From UBA5177 sp002413265 (GTDB lineage: Bacteria > Chloroflexota > UBA5177): DNA of 10,884 nt. Both the position numbers and the translations under genes were made by a program. Position 1 is the first letter of the stretch, and each line of letters opens with the position of its first letter. The stretch lies in contig DAIORV010000076.1 of assembly GCA_036752825.1 (NCBI GenBank), positions 1 through 10,884 of the forward strand, written 5' to 3'. The notes under the pieces were generated by a model. That model had not been told where the DNA came from. It worked only from the letters and a program-made list of their open reading frames with translations, and searched no databases. Below, piece by piece: positions 1-6,363 of the stretch.

Positions 1-48
1 CTGCCTGGCCGGGCCCCGACACCGGCGTTGATGGAGGCGCAGCCATGA
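1..48 (+). CDS. Possible 3' end of an upstream gene (partial)
   Basis: Reading frame 1 is open from the window edge to a TGA at 46-48 and would encode 15 residues ending in MEAQP. The TGA overlaps an ATG at 45-47 in the arrangement ATGA, the classic translational-coupling overlap between consecutive genes. That overlap is the only support. The piece is far too short to assign a family, and it could be chance. No function is proposed. Confidence 0.25.
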   Translation: MPGRAPTPALMEAQP

Positions 49-215
49 AAACCCGGCTCCGCGACCACCTGGCCGAGCACGTCGAACACACACAAGATAC
101 GGTCCTGCGGCGTTTCACAGCCCGCGAGAGCCCGCGTGATGTACATCGCCATCGGGCGACGTCCACAACGCCGAATTCGCACCACAAGTATCGGAGGAGA
201 CAGCCATGCCCATGA
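45..215 (+). CDS. Small uncertain ORF of 56 aa upstream of the tautomerase
   Basis: An ATG at 45 has a GGAGG ribosome-binding sequence at 33-37 (7-nt spacing) and overlaps the preceding TGA. The first 25 to 30 codons (starting MKTRLRDHLAEHVEHTQ) have mostly G or C in the third position and read like a helical protein. The tail, rich in His, Arg and Thr, does not look like protein and runs 10 nt into the tautomerase start. From about 130 to 205 better coding-like sequence appears in the other two frames (VMYIAIG, then DVHNAEFAPQVSEETA). One or two indels may therefore have broken a longer small gene. I do not recognise it. It may be a real small protein, a frame-broken gene or non-coding. Confidence 0.25.
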   Translation: MKTRLRDHLAEHVEHTQDTVLRRFTARESPRDVHRHRATSTTPNSHHKYRRRQPCP

Positions 216-628
216 TCGACGTGTACGCCGCCGCGGGAACATTCGAAAACAAACGCGACCTGACGAAGTCTCTCACTCAGGCTCTCATGCGCTGGGAGAA
301 GGTCCCCCTCATCCCGTTCTTCCTTGACAACACCGCCGCCTTCATCCATGACATGGAACCCGACGCGCTGGCGAACGCACAGGGCGAAAGCAACTACGTG
401 CGAGTCCAGATCCTTACCCCCGTGGGGGTCCTCGATCGCGAGAAGCAGCTCGGAGTGGTCAACGAAATGACCGAGATAGTCGCGGCTGCCGCCGGCGACC
501 CGGGTCTAAAGGAACGCACGTGGGTTCTGATCACCGAGTCACCAGAGGGAGGCTGGGGCATCGCCGGACACGCATATGCCAGCCCCGAAATCGCCGAGAC
601 CGCTCGCCGCCTGTTGCGGGACCAATAG
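206..628 (+). CDS. Tautomerase-family protein (4-oxalocrotonate tautomerase superfamily, two beta-alpha-beta units)
   Basis: The 140-residue product begins Met-Pro-Met-Ile-Asp-Val. Tautomerase-superfamily enzymes use an N-terminal proline, exposed after removal of Met, as catalytic base or nucleophile, and this start supplies it. A strong ribosome-binding sequence (GGAGGAG, 193-199, 6-nt spacing) supports the ATG at 206 over the ATG at 212, which would lose the proline. Two beta-alpha-beta units are apparent: residues 2-30, and residues 65-111 (VRVQILTPVG, a helix, then RTWVLITE), followed by GGWGIAG at 115-121. The length matches the fused-dimer class (cis-CaaD or MSAD-like, roughly 130-150 residues), not the 62-residue 4-OT. 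The substrate is unknown; such enzymes act on enol/keto intermediates of aromatic or halogenated acid breakdown, but no such pathway is next to it. It is probably cytoplasmic. Confidence 0.85.
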   Translation: MPMIDVYAAAGTFENKRDLTKSLTQALMRWEKVPLIPFFLDNTAAFIHDMEPDALANAQGESNYVRVQILTPVGVLDREKQLGVVNEMTEIVAAAAGDPGLKERTWVLITESPEGGWGIAGHAYASPEIAETARRLLRDQ

Positions 629-645
629 AGAGGACACAGGGGGTG

Positions 646-671
646 CGGTCGTCCTCCACGTCTCACGACCG
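646..671. terminator. Possible hairpin between convergent genes
   Basis: CGGTCGT (646-652) and ACGACCG (665-671) form a perfect 7-bp stem with a 12-nt loop, 17 nt after the tautomerase stop and in the space before the converging kinase gene. No T-run follows on either strand, so termination is only a possibility suggested by position. Confidence 0.25.
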
Positions 672-764
672 GCGATGCGCAGTCATGATGGCCGCCGGGT
701 GCCATGGAAAAGTAGCTCGACAATTAGAGGTGGGATCTCTTGGAAGCTGACTTCGAGCGGTTGA

Positions 765-1409
765 TTAGAGAGGTAGACGAGCAAGGTCCTGCTCGTTTTC
801 CAAGATCGGCGCGGCCCACTTCACCACCTGGGCGGCAGACGCTTCTACGCGGTCGCGGCTGGTATCGAGTAGGGTGACGCGTTCGCGTCGCAGACCGGCT
901 AACGACCGAAGGGACTCGTTGAAATGGAGCATCGAGCTGACAAAGCCTTCTCCCGCCGAATTTCTCCACGCCGGGCGAGTCCGGAGGCGGAGAGTCAGCT
1001 CTTCGTCGTTGCAGACCAACGCGAGTGTGCGGATTGGACCAACGTAGCGTCGTTCGGGAAGAGCCTCGTAACGGTCTGGATCTGCCGAGCCGAAAAGTAG
1101 CACCGGACGGCCGCTCTGAGCGATGTTAGCGACCACACGAAGCCAGAGGCTTCCAAAGCGCGCCCAATTGTCCTCAGGCGTATCCATCTCCGGCATCCAC
1201 AGGATGTCTTGATCGAGGACGACCGCCTCTGTGAAAAGGCGGATGAGCTGAAGCGCGATCGTACTCTTGCCGGTTCCGCTGGCACCGGTTACAAGGAGCA
1301 GCGGACGGAGCGTGATGGGCTGCCTGTAACCGCACTCGCATACGATTGTGGATTCGACTACTGGCCGTAGGTTCGACCACTCACCGCAGCCGGGGCAGAT
1401 CAGGAACAC
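765..1409 (-). CDS. P-loop kinase/AAA-type ATPase with N-terminal zinc ribbon
   Basis: The 214-residue protein starts with a likely zinc ribbon (Cys5, Cys8, Cys24, Cys26; CxxC and CxC knuckles). A P-loop, GASGTGKST, follows at residues 42-50. VVLDQDILW (63-71) resembles the Walker B or substrate-binding Asp-x-Asp of small nucleoside/shikimate-kinase-like enzymes, and RPAWR (145-149) lies in the probable lid. The overall pattern matches proteins annotated as nucleoside kinase or AAA-family ATPase; the phosphoryl acceptor is unknown. The start is a GTG at 1407-1409. An in-frame TAG three codons upstream rules out a longer protein, and the first cysteine follows at once. The ribosome-binding site is weak (GGGTG at most). 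The gene stands alone, convergent with the tautomerase and divergent from the VOC gene across 109 nt. Confidence 0.8.
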   Translation of the reverse strand: MFLICPGCGEWSNLRPVVESTIVCECGYRQPITLRPLLLVTGASGTGKSTIALQLIRLFTEAVVLDQDILWMPEMDTPEDNWARFGSLWLRVVANIAQSGRPVLLFGSADPDRYEALPERRYVGPIRTLALVCNDEELTLRLRTRPAWRNSAGEGFVSSMLHFNESLRSLAGLRRERVTLLDTSRDRVEASAAQVVKWAAPILENEQDLARLPL

Positions 1410-1518
1410 GTGAGGCTACACCCGGCGGAGGGCATGGGGACCCCTGATTAGCATCGCTCGTTCCCCGGCTCTCTTCTGCTTTTGAGGCAGTATATGGTGG
1501 CAGGAAAGGAAGTGCCGC

Positions 1519-1908
1519 TTGTCCAGCAGACTCACCGAAGTCATCGTTGACTGCCGGCAGCCAGGTTTACTGGCGAAATTCTGGTGCGCCGTGCTTGATT
1601 ACCGTGTCATAGAAGCAAGTTCAGACTTGGTAGAGATAGCAGCGTGGGATCCTTCAGCCGAGGCAATTCTTGACGGGCCAGTCCCACCGACGCTCGTGTT
1701 CGTGAGGGTCCCGGAACCAAAAACGGTTAAGAACCGGTTGCACATGGATCTCAGTCCGACGGATCGAGGGCGCGACGAGGAAGTGGAACGCCTGCTCGCT
1801 CTCGGAGCAAGACGCGTGGACATCGGGCAGGGTGAACGCTCGTGGGTGGTGCTAGCTGACCCAGAGGACAACGAGTTCTGCGTTCTGCGCAGCTTACGTC
1901 CGTCGTAG
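1519..1908 (+). CDS. VOC-family protein (glyoxalase-like, Glyoxalase_6 type)
   Basis: The 129-residue protein has the single-domain vicinal-oxygen-chelate pattern: an opening strand TEVIVDC (6-12), helix PGLLAKFWCAVLDYRV (15-30), the conserved NRLHMDL (72-78), helix EEVERLLALGARRVD (87-101), and WVVLADPEDNEFCVL (109-123). The last block matches the usual W.VLADPEGNEFCV ending with Asp in place of Gly at 117. Members include lyases, dioxygenases and antibiotic-binding proteins, and many are uncharacterised, so no reaction is assigned. The start is TTG at 1519, set by AGGAAG at 1507-1512 with 6-nt spacing. The next gene begins 52 nt downstream on the same strand, so co-transcription is possible but not shown. 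Confidence 0.85.
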   Translation: MSSRLTEVIVDCRQPGLLAKFWCAVLDYRVIEASSDLVEIAAWDPSAEAILDGPVPPTLVFVRVPEPKTVKNRLHMDLSPTDRGRDEEVERLLALGARRVDIGQGERSWVVLADPEDNEFCVLRSLRPS

Positions 1909-1960
1909 TTGCCTCGGCTCGCGATGAGATCATAGTTTCGCTGCCTGTGAAGCATACGGA

Positions 1961-3118
1961 ATGACTGCTCCAACAAAACCAGGTCCGAAATCCGACGCGA
2001 GCTTTGGCTGGCAGCAGGTCAGGACCTGGCGTCTACGACGCCATCATCTGAATCGGCGAGCACCTCGAGAGGCTCTCGTTGAGGTCGTTGCGCAACTTGG
2101 AGGCATTCAGGCCCAGGTGATGTCTGCTGCCGAGCTGGCCCTCTGGGCACGCATCGAAAACCTGGAGCCGGATGCCGTGCCGCGCGCGCTCTGGGAGGAG
2201 CGCAGCCTGATCAAAACCTGGGCGATGCGCGGGACGTTGCATCTGCTTCCGTCATCCGAGCTCCATCTTTGGCAGGTGGTCCCCGGTCTAGACCGCCGCT
2301 ACCTGCGGCCTGCCTGGCTGACGTACTTCGGAATCACGGCAGAGGAGCTGGAGCGTCTGACGGCCGCTGTTGCCGACGCATTGGACGGACGGGTACTCAC
2401 CCGAGAAGAGCTGATAGACGAGGTGTCCGGACTGCTTGATTCGGAAGAGCTCGGGGCCAAGCTTCGATTCAGCTGGGGCAGCATGCTCAAGCCCGCCGCC
2501 TTCCGATGCCTCCTCTGCTTCGGTCCCAGCCTCGGCTCGAAGGCGCGGTTTGCACTCCCGGAGAGCTGGCTCGGCGGCCTGCAGAGGGTGGACGATGACC
2601 GTGCGGAGCGCGAGGTTACGCGCCGCTTCCTCGGCACCTACGGCCCGGCAACCCGCGACGTCTACGCTCAATGGCTCGGCATTGCTCGCATTCGCGCCGG
2701 CAACTTGCTCAAAGCCCTGGGCGACGATGTTACCGCGGTTCATATTGAGGGCACTCCAGCCTGGGCGCTGACTGGTCAGCTGGAAGGCATCAGCGAGTCG
2801 CAGCCGCCTGGATCGGTCAGGCTGCTTCCCGCGTTTGACCAGTACGTCCTCGTGGCATCGCGCGATGCGCCCAACTTCCTGCCGGGCCCGTTCAGTGACC
2901 GCATCTACCGCCCTCAGGGCTGGCTGTCGCCGGTGCTGCTGGTCGATGGACGCATGGACGGCGTCTGGAAATACGAACGAAAGCGCTCCCGCCTGCTCGT
3001 GCAGATCGAGCCCTTTGTCGATCTCCCTGCCTGGGCGCGACAAGCCGTCGAGCAAGAAGCAGAGCGTCTAGCTTTGTTTCTGGGCGGAGACCTCGATCTG
3101 AGGTGGATCGCGTCCTAG
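1961..3118 (+). CDS. Winged-helix (HTH_42) AlkZ/YcaQ-like protein, probable DNA glycosylase
   Basis: The 385-residue protein matches the HTH_42 superfamily of AlkZ/YcaQ glycosylases, which excise alkylated bases or unhook interstrand crosslinks. Visible hallmarks are LGGIQAQ (46-52), containing the Gln-x-Gln catalytic motif expected of AlkZ-type members (Q50, Q52); TWAMRGTLHLL (86-96), the conserved beta-hairpin block; and LLPAFDQYVL (288-297) with LLVDGRMDGVWKYER (326-340) in the C-terminal half. The length is normal for the family. About 15 residues precede the conserved fold and look disordered. The start is the ATG at 1961 with only a weak GGA upstream. No biosynthetic cluster making a DNA-alkylating agent is visible nearby, so a housekeeping or general resistance role is more likely than producer self-resistance. 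Many members are uncharacterised, and activity is inferred from motifs alone. Confidence 0.85.
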   Translation: MTAPTKPGPKSDASFGWQQVRTWRLRRHHLNRRAPREALVEVVAQLGGIQAQVMSAAELALWARIENLEPDAVPRALWEERSLIKTWAMRGTLHLLPSSELHLWQVVPGLDRRYLRPAWLTYFGITAEELERLTAAVADALDGRVLTREELIDEVSGLLDSEELGAKLRFSWGSMLKPAAFRCLLCFGPSLGSKARFALPESWLGGLQRVDDDRAEREVTRRFLGTYGPATRDVYAQWLGIARIRAGNLLKALGDDVTAVHIEGTPAWALTGQLEGISESQPPGSVRLLPAFDQYVLVASRDAPNFLPGPFSDRIYRPQGWLSPVLLVDGRMDGVWKYERKRSRLLVQIEPFVDLPAWARQAVEQEAERLALFLGGDLDLRWIAS

Positions 3119-3137
3119 AAGCCCGGCTGAACGGCCG

Positions 3138-4772
3138 CTATTCCAGTTCGATCAGGCAGCCCTCGCTTGGACGCAGGACGAACTCATCGATCTTCTCGGG
3201 ACCGGAACGGTCCATTCCGGTGGAGACGAGCACCTCACCTCGGGGGAACGGAGTATTGAGTGAGCGGCTCTCGTGGCTGAAGTTAAGCGCGATCAGGAAA
3301 CGGCGATCTCCCCGTTGGCGTAGGTAGACGAAGCAGTCATCCGGGCCGGCTTCGATCGGAGCGTAGCTGCCTGCGTGCAGGGCGGGCTCGTCGCGCCGCA
3401 GGCGAAGTAATGCTCGGGTCAGATTGAGCATCGAGTGAGAGTCTTCCAGCTCGACGGCGACGTTGATGCGATCGGCATCGTCGGCGATCGGCAACCAGGT
3501 CTCCACACCCGGGCGACTGAAGCCGGCGTTCGGACTGGTATCCCATTGCATGGGAGTGCGCTCCGGATCACGGCCCAGACCTCGTCCTGGGGTCAGTATT
3601 TCAAAGGGGTCCTGGATCTTCTCCGGAGGGATGGGCACGTCGTGCATCGCCAGCTCATCCCCGTAGTAAACGGTCGGCGTGCCGCGCAGGGTCAGGAGCA
3701 GCATGATGGCCACCCCGGCTTGGTCGGCGCCGACGCGACTGGCGACGCGATGCACGTCGTGATTGCCAAGCACGTAGTTGGGCCAGGCGCCCGACACGCG
3801 GAGCGCGTCCTCTACGGCATCGACCACGCTTCTCACTTCTGAAGCACGCCACTCTATCTGCAGGAGTCCGAAATTGAAGGGCAGATGGAACTCGTCGAGC
3901 TGCGGCCCGTAGTACGTGGCCCAGAGTGGATAGTCAAAGATATGTATCTCTCCGACCATCATGCGGGGCCGGTCTGTGCTGTACTCGTCGAGCATCCGTC
4001 GAAGGCCTCGATAGACCTCGTGGACGTCCTGGTGGCCGTGGTCCATGGTGTGAAGGATCGCGTCGAAAGGCCTGTCGACGGCCGGATCGTAGGTTGGGTT
4101 GGGCGGATTGTCGCTAAGTTCGGGATCTTTCATGATCGAGTGGGCCACGTCGATCCGGAAGCCGTCGACGCCGCGCTCGAGCCAGAAGCGGATGACGTCG
4201 AACATGGCCTTGCGCACCTCGGGATTCCTCCAGTTGAGATCCGGCTGCTCTTTAAGGAAGGAATGGAGGTAGTACTGCGCTGTGCCTTCATCCCACTCCC
4301 AAGCGCCTCCGCCGAAGTGAGCCTGCCAGTTATTGGGAGGAGAGCCATCGGGTTTTGGGTCGCGCCAGAAGTACCAGTCTCGTTTGGGGCTGTTCCTGCT
4401 GGATCGCGACTCCCGGAACCAGGGATGCTGGTCGCTCGAATGGTTAGGGACGAAATCGATGATGACCCGGATGTCTCTGTCATGGGCCTCCCGGAGCAGG
4501 CGGTCAAAAGCTTCGAGGTCGCCAAACATGGGATCGATGTCGCAGTAGTCGGCGACGTCGTAGCCGAAGTCGGCCATCGGTGACGGGTAGAAGGGCGAGA
4601 GCCAGATGGCATCCACGGTCAGGGTCTTGCTCAAATAGTCGAGGTGTTGTCTGATTCCATCGAGGTCGCCGATGCCGTCGCCATTCGAGTCGCCGAAGCT
4701 CCGTGGATATATCTGGTAAATGACACCGTGTTTCCACCAGAGCCAGTAGTCTTCGCCGGCGTTCTGCGTCAT
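3138..4772 (-). CDS. GH13 alpha-glucosidase / oligo-1,6-glucosidase-like
   Basis: The 544-residue cytoplasmic enzyme hydrolyses alpha-glucosidic bonds in short oligosaccharides or disaccharides. All GH13 signatures are present: DFVPNH (106-111), QPDLN (176-180, typical of the oligo-1,6-glucosidase group), GFRIDVAH (204-211, nucleophile D208), GEIH (274-277, acid/base E275) and GNHD (336-339, stabiliser D339). DSNGDGIGD (28-36) matches the calcium loop. Val209 right after the nucleophile is the residue linked to alpha-1,6 preference in oligo-1,6-glucosidases, although related subfamilies vary. No signal peptide is seen. The ATG start has a GAGG about 6 nt upstream. No sugar transporter or LacI regulator is next to it. 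Its stop lies 19 nt from the converging AlkZ-like gene, and it shares a 118-nt divergent region with the acetyltransferase gene. The exact substrate is uncertain. Confidence 0.95.
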   Translation of the reverse strand: MTQNAGEDYWLWWKHGVIYQIYPRSFGDSNGDGIGDLDGIRQHLDYLSKTLTVDAIWLSPFYPSPMADFGYDVADYCDIDPMFGDLEAFDRLLREAHDRDIRVIIDFVPNHSSDQHPWFRESRSSRNSPKRDWYFWRDPKPDGSPPNNWQAHFGGGAWEWDEGTAQYYLHSFLKEQPDLNWRNPEVRKAMFDVIRFWLERGVDGFRIDVAHSIMKDPELSDNPPNPTYDPAVDRPFDAILHTMDHGHQDVHEVYRGLRRMLDEYSTDRPRMMVGEIHIFDYPLWATYYGPQLDEFHLPFNFGLLQIEWRASEVRSVVDAVEDALRVSGAWPNYVLGNHDVHRVASRVGADQAGVAIMLLLTLRGTPTVYYGDELAMHDVPIPPEKIQDPFEILTPGRGLGRDPERTPMQWDTSPNAGFSRPGVETWLPIADDADRINVAVELEDSHSMLNLTRALLRLRRDEPALHAGSYAPIEAGPDDCFVYLRQRGDRRFLIALNFSHESRSLNTPFPRGEVLVSTGMDRSGPEKIDEFVLRPSEGCLIELE

Positions 4773-4833
4773 TCGATCCTCATCTCCTCATGTACAAATC
4801 TCTTCATTTTCGGGCATGGCAGCACACGAGTAA

Positions 4834-4854
4834 TCTGCCGGTGAGTGTGGCAGA
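4834..4854. promoter_or_regulatory. Inverted repeat in a divergent promoter region (possible operator)
   Basis: TCTGCC (4834-4839) and GGCAGA (4849-4854) form a perfect 6-bp inverted repeat with a 9-nt spacer. It sits 62 nt upstream of the glucosidase start and 36 nt upstream of the acetyltransferase start, where a dimeric regulator could control both. No regulator is encoded nearby, and the element could be chance. Confidence 0.3.
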
Positions 4855-4876
4855 CTGTAGGACTTTGAATAATCGC

Positions 4877-4884
4877 AAAAGGAG
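4877..4884 (+). promoter_or_regulatory. Ribosome-binding site that fixes the acetyltransferase start
   Basis: AAAAGGAG at 4877-4884 is followed by three candidate starts in one frame: TTG 4888 (3-nt spacing, too close), GTG 4891 (6 nt, optimal) and ATG 4900 (15 nt, too far). GTG 4891 is therefore preferred. Confidence 0.6.
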
Positions 4885-4890
4885 CATTTG

Positions 4891-5712
4891 GTGCAGGTGA
4901 TGACGGACGCCTCAGACGAGGGGATGGCTCGCGCGGTTGAGGAAAATCTGATGGCTTTCACTGACCTATGGGGCGGTAGTCCCGGAGCCGAAACGATCAC
5001 GGTTGGCGACACAAAAGCGTATTTCACCGGGGTGCCGTTTCCCCTCTTCAACGGGACGACCCGAGCGAGGTTTGGTGAGGAGCAACCGGACGCGGACATC
5101 GAGGCGTTGATTGCCGAGGCGAGGCGGCGAGAGCTCCCCATGCTGTGGTGGATAGGTCCGAGCAGCACGCCCCGAGACATTGTGGAAAGACTCAAAAAGC
5201 ATGGTTTTCATGTGGAGGATCCGACCCCGGGCATGGCGGTGAATCTGGAGACGTTGCGAAGCGAGGAGCTTCCAGACGGCGTCTCCATCGAGCCGGTGCG
5301 AAGTCTGGGAAGCCTGACCGAGTCCGCGCAAATGGTGTTGAAGGGCTTCGGCATGGCCGACTGGCTCCTGGAGCCCACCATCCGGCTGATGGGCTTCGCC
5401 GGGCTGTCAGATGAGGCGTCCTGGCAGAATTTCCTCGTGCGTCTGGACGGGAAACCCGTGGCGTCTGCCTCGGTGGCGTATCTGGCGGGTGTGGCCGGCA
5501 TCTACAACGTTGCAGCTTTGGCGGAAGTCCGAGGACGAGGAATCGGTCGGGCGGCGACCCTGGCGCCGCTGCTGGAGGCGCGTGAGCGCGGCTACCGCCT
5601 AGGTGTCCTACAATCCTCGACTATGGGCTACTCCGTGTACCTGCGGCTGGGTTTTCAACACGTGTGCGATTTCTACCTGTGTGCCTGGTCCGGCCAGCCT
5701 CACACGCCATAA
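4891..5712 (+). CDS. GNAT-family N-acetyltransferase
   Basis: The 273-residue protein would transfer an acetyl group from acetyl-CoA to an amine. The acetyl-CoA-binding motif A is clear at 208-223 (AALAEVRGRGIGRAAT, with the R-x-x-G-x-G pyrophosphate loop). The closing block LQSSTMGYSVYLRLGF at 240-255 is the usual motif B region of this group. The catalytic GNAT domain covers roughly 130-268. Residues 1-120 lack the loop but have a similar size and may be a degenerate second GNAT half, as in tandem-GNAT proteins. The start is GTG 4891, chosen by the ribosome-binding site; TTG 4888 would add one residue. The substrate is unknown. The gene is divergent from the glucosidase and is closed by a strong hairpin just after its TAA. 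Confidence 0.88.
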   Translation: MQVMTDASDEGMARAVEENLMAFTDLWGGSPGAETITVGDTKAYFTGVPFPLFNGTTRARFGEEQPDADIEALIAEARRRELPMLWWIGPSSTPRDIVERLKKHGFHVEDPTPGMAVNLETLRSEELPDGVSIEPVRSLGSLTESAQMVLKGFGMADWLLEPTIRLMGFAGLSDEASWQNFLVRLDGKPVASASVAYLAGVAGIYNVAALAEVRGRGIGRAATLAPLLEARERGYRLGVLQSSTMGYSVYLRLGFQHVCDFYLCAWSGQPHTP

Positions 5713-5715
5713 GAC

Positions 5716-5745
5716 AGGGGCGGCAGACCTTCATCTGCCGCCCCT
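5716..5745. terminator. Strong hairpin between convergent genes, likely bidirectional terminator
   Basis: AGGGGCGGCAGA (5716-5727) and TCTGCCGCCCCT (5734-5745) pair perfectly over 12 bp around a 6-nt loop, 3 nt after the acetyltransferase stop codon and about 40 nt beyond the stop of the opposing remnant gene. There is no T-run on either side, which is common for actinobacterial stem-only terminators. Confidence 0.7.
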
Positions 5746-5786
5746 AGGATCTCGTCCGCTAGCGATTCCCGTGTGGGATCAGCTCG

Positions 5787-6302
5787 CTATCGAGTGACAG
5801 CGCAGGCGCCCTGGCCGCCGTTTGCTTCGTTGCTCCACATGGGCTGAATGGCGTATTGGTATTTGCCAAGAGGAATGTTCTGGAGGCCCATCCACGCGCA
5901 CTTGTCGCCGTTCTCGCTGGTGGTGGGGTCGTTCCAGCCGTCCTGGGTACCGTTGAAGTTGTCAGGATCGGTGACGGCTTCCGCGTATTCGTGGCCGGCC
6001 ACGATGCTGTAACCGTCGAGGTAGCCGCTGCCAAAGGCGTTGTCTGGATTGACGGTGTCCTCTCCACAGCCGGCGCCCTGATCTGGCACGTGGGGGACGA
6101 AAGCGTATCGCACGCCGTGGCCGGTGGTATGCGCCGTTTCAGCGTGAAACGCGCAGTAGACGGAGCCGTAGGCGGTTGCCTGGGTGCCTGGCTGAGTCAG
6201 GAGTGTTTCCGCAGTGAGTGCAGGACTCCGGCAAGCGGACACGGCGTCCGCAAGCCCTCTCTCTACCTTCGTACCATGCAGTGATGGGCCAAGAACATAG
6301 GG
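5787..6302 (-). pseudogene. 5'-truncated remnant of a secreted HEYAE-motif protein
   Basis: The frame is open from a TAG at 6303-6305 to its stop at 5787 and resembles only the C-terminal half of a bacterial secreted-protein group whose members end with YCAYH...SHExxEAxTDP...GWxD...EIGDxC-type blocks. Numbered from a GTG at 6242 it shows VYCAFH (28-33), VAGHEYAEAVTDP (81-93), DGWNDP (101-106) and NGDKCAW (111-117), with cysteines at 30, 59, 115 and 147. HEYAE looks like a zinc-metallopeptidase HExxH in which the second His is Glu; catalysis is unproven. No signal peptide or N-terminal domain can be found in any minus-strand frame before 6302. The GTG at 6242 has only a distant AGAGAGGG (about 12 nt). 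I judge it a decayed gene with the 5' end lost, but a short functional protein is not excluded. Confidence 0.55.
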
Positions 6303-6317
6303 CTAGCGCCCGGTTTT

Positions 6318-6330
6318 TGGCCTAGGGCCA
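6318..6330. promoter_or_regulatory. Short inverted repeat upstream of the MFS gene (possible operator)
   Basis: TGGCC (6318-6322) and GGCCA (6326-6330) flank a 3-nt centre, 33 nt before the exporter start. An 8-bp palindrome, CCTGCAGG (6347-6354), overlaps the AGGA ribosome-binding sequence at 6352-6355. Either could be an operator, but short palindromes like these occur by chance in GC-rich DNA. Confidence 0.2.
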
Positions 6331-6363
6331 GGTACTAATTTCTGTCCCTGCAGGATTAGCCGA

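Noticed and set aside
1410..1518. GGGGACCCC palindrome (1436-1444) as an operator between divergent genes
   Set aside because: It is only 4 bp per arm around one base, common in GC-rich DNA, with no second copy nearby.
2288..3055. Long minus-strand open frame (255 codons)
   Set aside because: It lies wholly opposite the AlkZ-like gene, whose sense strand has clear family motifs. The antisense product shows no recognisable domain and is a by-product of high GC.
3885..4583. Plus-strand open frame (232 codons) opposite the glucosidase
   Set aside because: It is a mirror of GH13 coding sequence, with low-complexity Val/Asp/Glu-rich translation and no family resemblance.
3138..5712. A sugar-utilisation operon around the glucosidase
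   Set aside because: No transporter, regulator or second glycosidase is adjacent. The neighbouring acetyltransferase is divergent and has no evident sugar link.
5856..6284. Plus-strand open frame (142 codons)
   Set aside because: It is antisense to the HEYAE remnant. The minus strand carries the recognisable conserved blocks and cysteines, while the plus-strand product has no motif.
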